Positions 25,967 to 32,799 of a stretch of 64,000 nucleotides of DNA are shown one piece after another. Under the pieces are notes generated by a model. That model was not told the origin of the DNA. It did not search any database and saw only the letters and a program-made list of their open reading frames with translations. The stretch covers positions 3,472,001-3,536,000 of the forward strand of contig NZ_JACKXE010000001.1 of NCBI RefSeq assembly GCF_014212315.1, written 5' to 3'. The position numbers were made by a program, and so were the translations under genes. The DNA is from Nocardioides luti. Its GTDB lineage: Bacteria; Actinomycetota; Actinomycetes; Propionibacteriales; Nocardioidaceae. Each line of letters begins with the position of its first letter. Within the stretch, counting starts at the first letter, position 1.

Positions 25967-26356
25967 TCAGTCCGGCTCGAGCGCGTCGCGGAAGTACGAC
26001 ACGCTGCCGTCCCGGTTCCGCACGAACCACTCGCCCGGGCCTCCGTCGGGCTCCTCGGGCAGCTCGCGCGTCGGCGAGGGCTCCCAGTCGTGGGTCGAGA
26101 ACACCAGGAACGCCGTGCCCTCCGGTGTCGCCAGCACCCGCTCCCTCAGCCACGTCACGCCCGGGTCGTCGCTGCCGTGGACGACCCCCAGGTGCGTGGA
26201 CCACTCGTCCGGCGTCATCACCACCTCGACGGTCCGGGGCGCACCGTCCGCGGTCTCGAACGTGACCTCGAGGCCGCCGGGGACCTCCCGGACGAGAGCC
26301 CAGGAGCCGACGTACGCGAGGAGTCGCTGCCAGTCGAGGTCGTCGTGGGCGCGCAC
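25967..26356 (-). CDS. Conserved hypothetical protein coupled to a cyclase gene
   Basis: 129 residues from a GTG at 26356 whose first base is the last base of the upstream cyclase stop (TAGTG), so translation is coupled; the frame extends to 26380 only inside that gene. The sequence is soluble and mixed: LDWQRLLAYVGSWALVREVPGGLEVTFETADG ... VVMTPDEWSTHL ... GTAFLVFSTHDWEPSPTRELP. It resembles small actinobacterial proteins of unknown function. Coupling suggests it acts with the cyclase-domain protein, perhaps as a partner or ligand sensor; that is inference. Confidence 0.7.
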   Translation of the reverse strand: MRAHDDLDWQRLLAYVGSWALVREVPGGLEVTFETADGAPRTVEVVMTPDEWSTHLGVVHGSDDPGVTWLRERVLATPEGTAFLVFSTHDWEPSPTRELPEEPDGGPGEWFVRNRDGSVSYFRDALEPD

Positions 26357-27237
26357 TACTCGTCGCCCGCGCCGTCCCACGCCACGGGGTGCACGGCGTG
26401 CACGCCGGCGAAGCCCTTGAGCTCGACCTCGCGCGGCTCGGCGAAGGCGAGGTCGGCGTCGTCGGCCAGCGCGGCGCGGACGGGCTCGGAGACCAGGACC
26501 TCGCCGCCCTCGGCCAGTCCGGCGACCCGGGCGGCGAAGGCGACGTTGCGGCCGAAGAGGTCGCCGTCGAGGTGGACGGCGTCGCCCTGGTGGACGCCGA
26601 TCCGGACCCGGAGGGGCGTACGCCCGGGGCGCCGGCGGCGGGCCGCGAGCGAGCGCTGGACGTCCACGGCGCAGCCCACCGCCTGCCGGGGCGTGCCGAA
26701 GGCGACCATGAAGCCGTCGCCCTGGGTCTTCACCACGTGGCCGGCGTGCTGGTCCACGCGGTCGCGGACGATCCGGTCGTGCTTGCCGAGCAGCCGCACC
26801 CAGTCGCGGTCGCCGAGCTGTTCGTTGAGGGCCGTCGAGCCCTCGATGTCGGAGAACAGGATGGCCACGGTCCCGTCCGCGTCCGCGAGCCGGGCGAGGT
26901 CCGGCCGCTCCACCTGCGCCCAGCCGGCCAGGTCCTCGATCGAGCTGCGCAGCGCCCCGCCGACCCCCTTGTCGCGGACCAGCGCGGCGGTCTCCCAGAC
27001 CGCCTTCACCGCCTCGCGCCCGGTGGGCAGCCCGCTCGGGAGCACGCCCGGCAGGACCCCGGGCAGCACGCGACGGCGCTCGCGCCCGGGGGTGGGAGCG
27101 CTCAGGGCCTCGACCACGGCGTCGAGGTCGGCCACCCGGCGACGGCTGCGGCGCAGCGCGAGGGCCAGCGCGCCGAGGGCGACGGCCTCGAGCAGGGCGA
27201 CCAGGCCGAGCGCGAGGGCGACCCAGGGCTCGGACAC
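26356..27237 (-). CDS. Membrane-anchored adenylate/guanylate cyclase domain protein
   Basis: 293 residues. One N-terminal transmembrane helix (about 5-28) with no clear signal cleavage, a basic linker, then a class III cyclase domain (about 120-290). Metal ligands D130 (LFSDIEGST) and D174 (KTQGDGF) and substrate-type K170 are present. The transition-state Asn of the usual VNxAAR is Ala233 (NVAFAAR), Arg237 being kept; this subtype is common among actinobacterial cyclase-like proteins and may have low or altered activity. GTG start at 27237 with CACGAT 6 nt upstream as a weak -10. Coupled to the small hypothetical gene downstream. Confidence 0.85.
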   Translation of the reverse strand: MSEPWVALALGLVALLEAVALGALALALRRSRRRVADLDAVVEALSAPTPGRERRRVLPGVLPGVLPSGLPTGREAVKAVWETAALVRDKGVGGALRSSIEDLAGWAQVERPDLARLADADGTVAILFSDIEGSTALNEQLGDRDWVRLLGKHDRIVRDRVDQHAGHVVKTQGDGFMVAFGTPRQAVGCAVDVQRSLAARRRRPGRTPLRVRIGVHQGDAVHLDGDLFGRNVAFAARVAGLAEGGEVLVSEPVRAALADDADLAFAEPREVELKGFAGVHAVHPVAWDGAGDE

Positions 27238-27324
27238 GGCGTCATCGTGCCAGAGAGTGCCCGGTCGGTGATTGAAGACTGGTCTACCGGGTACGCGTGA
27301 CCCAACTCACCATGGAGGTGTCTC

Positions 27325-28719
27325 GTGGTTCCGTCCTTCCTCGCCCGGGAGAAGACCGTCGCCGGTCCCGGCTACAGCCGTTGGCTGATCCCGCCCGCCG
27401 CTCTCGCCGTCCACCTGTGCATCGGCCAGGTCTACGCAACGAGCGTCTACAAGAACGCGCTCGTCGCACACTTCGACACCAGCCTCACCGCCGTCGGCGT
27501 GATCTTCTCGATCGCGATCGTGATGCTCGGCCTCTCGGCCGCCGTCTTCGGCACCTGGGTCGACACCAACGGCCCCCGCGCGGCCATGTTCGTGGCCGCC
27601 TGCCTGTGGAGCCTCGGCTTCCTGGTCGGGGCCGTCGGCATCGGCACCGGCCAGCTCTGGCTCGTCTACCTCGGGTACGGCGGCATCGGCGGCATCGGTC
27701 TCGGCATCGGCTACATCTCGCCGGTCTCCACGCTGATCAAGTGGTTCCCGGACCGCCCCGGCCTCGCGACCGGCATGGCGATCATGGGCTTCGGCGGCGG
27801 CGCGCTGATCGCCAGCCCGCTGAGCGGTCGCCTGATGGCGCTCTACGACTCGTCGTACGTCGCCACGGACGTGACATCGGTCCCCGACGGCCACGCGGTG
27901 ATGATGCTGTTCATCACGCTCGGCATCGTCTACTTCTGCTTCATGATGTTCGGCGCCTTCACCGTCCGGGTGCCGGCCGACGACTGGAAGCCCGAGGGCT
28001 TCGAGCCCAGCCAGGTCGCGTCCAAGGCCCTGGTCACGACCGCCAGCGTCTCCGCGGCCAACGCGATCAGGACGCCGCAGTTCTGGCTGCTCTGGACGGT
28101 GCTGTTCTGCAACGTCACCGCCGGCATCGGCATCCTCGAGCAGGCCGCCCCGATGATCCAGGACTTCTTCCGCGACGGCGCCGACTCCAGCGTCAGCGCC
28201 GCTGCTGCCGCCGGCTTCGTCGGGCTGCTGTCGCTGGCCAACATGGCCGGCCGCTTCGTCTGGTCCTCGACGTCGGACGTCGTGGGGCGCAAGCCGATCT
28301 ACGTCGTCTACCTCGGGGTCGGGCTGGTGCTCTACCTGCTGCTCGCGCTCACCGGCTCGTCCAGCACGCTGCTGTTCGTGCTGCTGGCCGCGGTCATCAT
28401 CTCGTTCTACGGCGGCGGCTTCGCCACGGTCCCGGCGTACCTCCGCGACCTGTTCGGCACCTTCCAGGTCGGCGCCATCCACGGCCGGCTGCTGACGGCT
28501 TGGGCCGCGGCCGGCGTCGCCGGTCCGCTCATCGTCAACAAGTTCCTGGACGCGCAGGGCACGCCCGGTGAGCTGGTCGCGGCGGACTACCGCAACGGCC
28601 TGCTGACGATGGTCGTGCTGCTCGCCATCGGCTCGGTGGCCAACCTGCTCATCCGTCCCGTCGACGACCGGTTCCACGAGCCGGAGTCGCACGACAAGCT
28701 CGAGGAGGCACGCGCATGA
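27325..28719 (+). CDS. OFA-family MFS transporter (oxalate/formate antiporter-like)
   Basis: 464 residues with 12 predicted transmembrane segments. The start YSRWLIPPAALAVHLCIGQVYATSVYKN, the loop ...GISPVSTLIKWFPDRPGLATG and WLLWTVLFCNVTAGIGILEQAAPMIQDFF match the oxalate:formate antiporter family of major facilitators. Substrate is probably a small monocarboxylate but cannot be fixed. The GTG at 27325 is preceded by GGAGGTG. The stop overlaps the ATG of a 33-residue gene (ATGA), its presumed small subunit, and a long hairpin terminator follows both. Confidence 0.9.
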   Translation: MVPSFLAREKTVAGPGYSRWLIPPAALAVHLCIGQVYATSVYKNALVAHFDTSLTAVGVIFSIAIVMLGLSAAVFGTWVDTNGPRAAMFVAACLWSLGFLVGAVGIGTGQLWLVYLGYGGIGGIGLGIGYISPVSTLIKWFPDRPGLATGMAIMGFGGGALIASPLSGRLMALYDSSYVATDVTSVPDGHAVMMLFITLGIVYFCFMMFGAFTVRVPADDWKPEGFEPSQVASKALVTTASVSAANAIRTPQFWLLWTVLFCNVTAGIGILEQAAPMIQDFFRDGADSSVSAAAAAGFVGLLSLANMAGRFVWSSTSDVVGRKPIYVVYLGVGLVLYLLLALTGSSSTLLFVLLAAVIISFYGGGFATVPAYLRDLFGTFQVGAIHGRLLTAWAAAGVAGPLIVNKFLDAQGTPGELVAADYRNGLLTMVVLLAIGSVANLLIRPVDDRFHEPESHDKLEEARA

Positions 28720-28817
28720 CCGCACGCATCACGGTGGCCTGGGCCCTGGTCGGCATCCCGCTGGCGTACGGCCTGGTCGAGACGATCCGCAAGGCGGCGA
28801 CGCTCTTCTCGGGCTGA
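28716..28817 (+). CDS. MFS transporter small subunit (33 residues)
   Basis: The sequence ATGACCGCACGC... overlaps the transporter stop by 4 bp and encodes MTARITVAWALVGIPLAYGL then VETIRKAATLFSG. It is one transmembrane helix (about 5-22) with a short amphipathic tail. Very small single-helix proteins of this form are regularly found directly after OFA-family transporter genes in bacteria and are annotated as MFS transporter small subunit. The overlap, codon use and following terminator all support a real gene. Confidence 0.85.
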   Translation: MTARITVAWALVGIPLAYGLVETIRKAATLFSG

Positions 28818-28825
28818 CCTCGCCT

Positions 28826-28862
28826 CACGACTCCCGCGGGTACGCCACCCGCGGGAGTCGTG
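28826..28862 (+). terminator. Hairpin terminator after the OFA transporter operon
   Basis: A 16-bp perfect stem (28826-28841 with 28847-28862; arms CACGACTCCCGCGGGT and its complement) closes a 5-nt ACGCC loop, 8 bp after the small-subunit stop codon. No T tract follows. Strength and position make termination very likely. Confidence 0.88.
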
Positions 28863-28903
28863 CCTGCGGTCGCCCGGGCGCGGGGTTGGTTAGCCTTGCG
28901 CCC

Positions 28904-29467
28904 ATGGGAAGCCGTTGGCAGCGCCTGCTCGCCGAGGTCGGGCGCTTCCTCACCGTCGGCGGAGTCGCCACGATCGTGGCGTTCGTGATCTTCAACTTCC
29001 TCGTGCACGGCTTCAACACCGAGCACAAGGCGCTCCTCGACGACCACGTGATCGTGGCCTACGTGCTCGCCAACACGGTCGGCATGCTGATCTCCTACCG
29101 CGGCAGCCGCAGCTGGGCCTTCCGCGACCGGCCCCCGGTGCACGCCGACGGCGGCCGCACCGCGTTCGTCATCATCAACCTGGCGACGATGGTGCTGCCG
29201 ATCGGCTGCCTGGCCGTCAGCCGCAACGTCCTCGGCCTCGACGACCCGTACTCCGACAACATCTCCGCGAACGTCATCGGCCTGTTCCTCGGCCTGGTCG
29301 CGCGGTTCTACCTGTTCCGGACGTTCGTCTTCCGGCTGCCGGTCGCGCACGTGCCGAACCTGCCCGAGCTGCTGCTGCAGCTCGAGGAGGAGGGGACGCC
29401 CGGGACGCCGCTCAGCGGGTCCACAGACCTGTCCACGCGTGGCCCAGCTCTGCCACCAGCTCCCTGA
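28904..29467 (+). CDS. GtrA family membrane protein
   Basis: 187 residues with four transmembrane helices (about 15-35, 45-65, 80-105, 115-135) in the GtrA pattern: EVGRFLTVGGVATIVAFVIFNFLV, VLANTVGMLISYRGSRSWAFRD and ANVIGLFLGLVARFYLFRTFVF. GtrA proteins are thought to move polyprenyl-phosphate sugars across the membrane for surface glycosylation. TAGCCT at 28891-28896 lies 7 nt before the ATG, so the start at 28904 is preferred over 28886. The 3' end overlaps the convergent maf gene by 56 bp. M. tuberculosis Rv3277 is a GtrA protein in the comparable region. Confidence 0.88.
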   Translation: MGSRWQRLLAEVGRFLTVGGVATIVAFVIFNFLVHGFNTEHKALLDDHVIVAYVLANTVGMLISYRGSRSWAFRDRPPVHADGGRTAFVIINLATMVLPIGCLAVSRNVLGLDDPYSDNISANVIGLFLGLVARFYLFRTFVFRLPVAHVPNLPELLLQLEEEGTPGTPLSGSTDLSTRGPALPPAP

Positions 29468-30011
29468 CCAGCGGCAGGCTCACCCCGACCACGTTGTGGT
29501 GGTCGCCCTCGATCCCGGTGACGAACGCGCCGCCGAGCCCGTCGACGGTGAAGGCGCCGGCGACGTGCAGCGGCTCGCCGGTCGCGACGTACGCCGCCAC
29601 CTCGTCGTCGCCGATGTCCGCGAAGTGCACGGTGGTGGACGCGGTCGCCGCGGCGACCCGGTCGGTCGCGGTGTCGCGCAGGCAGTGACCGGTGCGCAGC
29701 ACGCCGGTGCGGCCGCGCATCGCGTGCCAGCGCCGGACCGCCTCGTCGGCGTCGGCGGGCTTGCCGAGCGCCTCGCCGTCGAGCTCGAGCACGGAGTCGC
29801 ACCCGAGCACCAGGGCGCCGGCCGGGAGATCCGCACGGGCGGCGACCGCCCCGCACTTGAGCTCCGCGAGCTGCAGGGCGAGCTCGGCCGGCGGCAGGCC
29901 GTCGAGCTGGGACTCGTCGACCCCGGACACGATCACGACCGGCTCGATCCCGGCGCTGCGGAGGGTGGCGAGGCGGGCCGGGGAGGCGGAGGCGAGCACC
30001 AGCGTCGTCAT
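29412..30011 (-). CDS. maf: Maf-type nucleoside triphosphate pyrophosphatase
   Basis: 199 residues. Maf enzymes hydrolyse dTTP/UTP or modified nucleotides to monophosphates and are linked to house-cleaning and septum inhibition. The N-terminal LVLASASPARLATLRSAGI (S-x-S-x-R loop), VLGCDSVLELDGEALGKPADADEA and the later GLGGAFVTGIEGDHHNVVGVSLP motifs are typical. On the minus strand TACGCT lies 6 nt before the ATG, again leaderless. Overlaps the 3' end of the GtrA gene. Confidence 0.93.
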   Translation of the reverse strand: MTTLVLASASPARLATLRSAGIEPVVIVSGVDESQLDGLPPAELALQLAELKCGAVAARADLPAGALVLGCDSVLELDGEALGKPADADEAVRRWHAMRGRTGVLRTGHCLRDTATDRVAAATASTTVHFADIGDDEVAAYVATGEPLHVAGAFTVDGLGGAFVTGIEGDHHNVVGVSLPLVRELVAELGHAWTGLWTR

Positions 30012-30077
30012 GGGTCGAGCGTAGTGCGGTCGCCGCTCGTTCAGGTTCCTGCCACCTGAGCCGTGTAAGCATGGGGC

Positions 30078-30860
30078 ATGGTCTCGGGTGGCTCACCTTC
30101 GCTCGGTCGACCCGAGTACTGGTGGTACCGCGCACGGGCCGACCTGCTCCGGGTCGCCCTGGGCGAGCACGTGGGCAGCCCCGCCCGCCTGCTCGACGTG
30201 GGCAGCGCCGACGGGCCGAGCGTCGGCTGGCTGGCCCGCTCCGGGCACCGCGTGGCGGTCGACCTTGACCCGCGGGGACTCGGCCGCGGCGACGTCTGCG
30301 CCTCGGTGATGGACCTGCCCTTCGCCGACGGCTCGTTCGACGTGGTGGCCGCCTTCGACGTGGTCGAGCACTGCGAGCCCGAGGCCCGGGCCCTGGCCGA
30401 GATCGCCCGCGTCCTGGCGCCGGGCGGACGGTTGCTGATGAGCGTGCCGGCCTACCAGTGGGCCTGGACGCACTTCGACGAGCACAACCACCACCACCGC
30501 CGCTACACGCGACCCCGCGCGGTCCGCGCGGTCGAGGCGGGCGGCCTCGAGGTGCTGCGGGCGTCGTACCTCTTCGCCGGCACGCTGCCGTTCTTCGCCG
30601 CGGACCGGCTCCGCACCCGCCTGCGCGAGCGGGGCCGCCGCGCCGACCGTCTCGACGAGGGGGACGTGCCGGGCCTGCCCGAGGTCGCCCCGTGGATCGA
30701 GCGGACCCTGCTCGCCGCGACGGCGGTCGACCGCCGGTTGCTCGGCCTCGTCGACCTGCCGTTCGGGTCGTCGGTCGTGGTGGCCGCCCGCAAGCCGCTG
30801 TCGACCCCGCACGCCGACGAGCAGTCGTCGACCCGGACCCCGTCAGGAGCACGCCGATGA
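30078..30860 (+). CDS. Class I SAM-dependent methyltransferase
   Basis: 260 residues. Motif I LLDVGSADG, acidic strand-2 loop VDLDPRG, and MDLPFADGSFDVVAAFDVVEHCEPEARALAEIARVLAPGGRLLMSVPAY fit the Methyltransf_11 type, with the later FDEHNHHHRRYTRPRAVRAVEAGG typical of enzymes in glycan or O-antigen clusters. First gene of a four-gene operon; its stop overlaps the next start (ATGA). Target is presumably a sugar or lipid-linked glycan, which is inference from context. Confidence 0.85.
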   Translation: MVSGGSPSLGRPEYWWYRARADLLRVALGEHVGSPARLLDVGSADGPSVGWLARSGHRVAVDLDPRGLGRGDVCASVMDLPFADGSFDVVAAFDVVEHCEPEARALAEIARVLAPGGRLLMSVPAYQWAWTHFDEHNHHHRRYTRPRAVRAVEAGGLEVLRASYLFAGTLPFFAADRLRTRLRERGRRADRLDEGDVPGLPEVAPWIERTLLAATAVDRRLLGLVDLPFGSSVVVAARKPLSTPHADEQSSTRTPSGARR

Positions 30861-31882
30861 GCACCGCCCCGCGCGAGCACACCGTCTCGGTCGTGGTGCC
30901 GGTCTACCGCGGCGCCGTCACGCTGGACGCGCTCGTGGCGGAGATCGCCGCCCTCGCCGAGCCGTTCCGGACGCCGGGCGGCCACCTGGCGCGGGTCTCC
31001 GAGGTGGTCCTGGTCCACGACTGCGGGCCCGACGACTCCGACGTCGTGATCCGCCGGCTCGCGGCGGCGCACGACTGGGTGCGCCCCGTGTGGCTCAGCC
31101 GCAACTACGGCCAGCACGCGGCGAGCATGGCCGGCATGGCGTCCTCCGGCGGGGACTGGGTGGCCACGATCGACGAGGACGGCCAGCACGACCCCGCCGA
31201 CCTCGGCGCCCTGCTCGACCGCGCGATCACCGAGCGCGCCGACGTCGTCTACGCCGCGCCCACGAACCCCGCGCCCCACGGCGCCTTCCGCAACACCGTC
31301 TCGCGCGGGGCCAAGACGTCGCTGAGGTGGATGACCGGCAACCGCGACGCCAGCAGCTTCCACAGCTACCGCCTGGTGCTCGGCGAGGTGGCCCGCAGCG
31401 TCGCGGCGTACGCCGGGTCGGGGGTCTACCTCGACGTCGCCCTCGGCTGGGTCTCCCGGCGGGTCGCGACGCAGCCGGTCCGGCTGCGGGCCGAGGGGGA
31501 CCGGCCGTCGGGCTACTCCTTCGGCACCCTGCTCTCGCACTACCGCCGGATGGTCGTCACGGGCGGCACCCGCCTGCTGCGGGTGGTGAGCCTGGTCGGG
31601 CTCCTCCTGGCCGTCCTCGGCTTCCTCGGCGCGATCGCGATCGTGTGGGCGCGGATCCACGGGAGCGTGGTCGTGCAGGGCTGGGCGTCGATGATGGTCG
31701 TCACCCTGATCTCGTCGGGCTTCGTGCTCGTGTCGCTCGGCGTCGTCGCGGAGTACGTCGGCGCCGCGGTCAACATGGCGCTGGGCCGCCCGCTCTACGT
31801 CATCGTGCGCGACCGCGAGGACGGGCCGCTCGGCAGCGCCGGGGCCGTGCGCGCGACGGACGACGAGGAGGCGCTGCGGTGA
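30857..31882 (+). CDS. Family 2 glycosyltransferase, DPM1/GtrB-like with two C-terminal membrane helices
   Basis: 341 residues from an ATG that overlaps the methyltransferase stop; upstream open frame to 30458 is a shadow. GT2 catalytic domain about 1-230 with SVVVPVYRGAVTLDALV, TIDEDGQHDPADL (acidic metal/nucleotide motif) and SFHSYRLVLG; two hydrophobic helices near 250-310. This architecture is that of GtrB/ArnC enzymes, which load a sugar from its nucleotide onto polyprenyl phosphate at the inner face of the membrane. The GtrA gene 1.4 kb upstream could supply the flippase step. Confidence 0.9.
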   Translation: MSTAPREHTVSVVVPVYRGAVTLDALVAEIAALAEPFRTPGGHLARVSEVVLVHDCGPDDSDVVIRRLAAAHDWVRPVWLSRNYGQHAASMAGMASSGGDWVATIDEDGQHDPADLGALLDRAITERADVVYAAPTNPAPHGAFRNTVSRGAKTSLRWMTGNRDASSFHSYRLVLGEVARSVAAYAGSGVYLDVALGWVSRRVATQPVRLRAEGDRPSGYSFGTLLSHYRRMVVTGGTRLLRVVSLVGLLLAVLGFLGAIAIVWARIHGSVVVQGWASMMVVTLISSGFVLVSLGVVAEYVGAAVNMALGRPLYVIVRDREDGPLGSAGAVRATDDEEALR

Positions 31883-32799
31883 CCACGCTGGTGGTGGGGC
31901 GGGGGCTGCTCGGCTCCCAGGTCGAGGCGCGGCTGCGCGGTGACGGCGACTGCGTCCGCACCGTCGACGTCCCGTGGGGCGACCACGACGCCGCGCTCGC
32001 GGCGCTGCTCGCCGCGACCCGCGCGGCCGCGGCGTCCGGCGGCCGCTGGCGCCTCGTGTGGACGGCGGGGGCCGGCGTGGTCGCCACCCCGGCCGAGGAC
32101 GTCGCCGCCGAGGTCGCGCTCTTCCGGGCCTTCGTGGCGGGCGTGGTCGACCTGCCGGACGACTTCTTCCTGGCCTCGTCGGCCGGTGGCGTCTACGCCG
32201 GCTCCCCGGATCCCGCCCCGTTCTCCGAGACCTCCGCGACGCACGCGCTGGCGCCGTACGGCCACGCGAAGCTGGCGATGGAGGTCGCCGTGCGCGACCT
32301 GGCCGCCCGGGGCACCCGTGTCCTGGTGGGGCGGCTCGCCAACCTCTACGGCCCCGGCCAGGACCTCGCCAAGCCCCAGGGGCTGGTCTCCCAGGTCTGC
32401 CTGACCCAGCTCACCCGCACGACGCTCAACCTCTACGTCTCCCTCGACACCCTGCGGGACTACCTCTACGTCGCGGACGCGGCGGCCATGGTGGTCGCGG
32501 GGCTCGACCTGCTGGCCGCCGAGCCGCCCGGAACGGTGGTGACCAAGGTGCTGGCCTCCGGGCGCTCGCTCAGCGTGGCCGCGGTCGTGGGGGAGTCCAG
32601 CCGCGGGTTCCGGCGTCGGCCGCGGCTGTCGACGCGCTCGGCGACCGGGCCGCAGGTGCTCGACCTCCGGCTCCGCTCCGAGGTCTGGACCGAGCTGGAC
32701 GTCCTGGCCACGACGCCGTTCGCGGTGGGGCTGCACTCGACCACGGAGGACATCGCCGCGCAGCTGCGGTCGGCCGACCTCCAGGTAGCCGGCGCGTGA
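31879..32799 (+). CDS. NAD-dependent epimerase/dehydratase family protein
   Basis: 306 residues from a GTG overlapping the GT2 stop (GTGA). Extended SDR fold: Rossmann start LVVGRGLLGSQV, active-site region SSAGGVYAGSPDPAPFSE with YGHAKLAME (YxxxK), and LANLYGPGQD. These enzymes epimerise, dehydrate or reduce nucleotide sugars. The glycine motif is shortened compared with typical family members, so cofactor type is uncertain. Part of the tight glycan operon; its stop overlaps the start of the next gene. Confidence 0.88.
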   Translation: MTTLVVGRGLLGSQVEARLRGDGDCVRTVDVPWGDHDAALAALLAATRAAAASGGRWRLVWTAGAGVVATPAEDVAAEVALFRAFVAGVVDLPDDFFLASSAGGVYAGSPDPAPFSETSATHALAPYGHAKLAMEVAVRDLAARGTRVLVGRLANLYGPGQDLAKPQGLVSQVCLTQLTRTTLNLYVSLDTLRDYLYVADAAAMVVAGLDLLAAEPPGTVVTKVLASGRSLSVAAVVGESSRGFRRRPRLSTRSATGPQVLDLRLRSEVWTELDVLATTPFAVGLHSTTEDIAAQLRSADLQVAGA

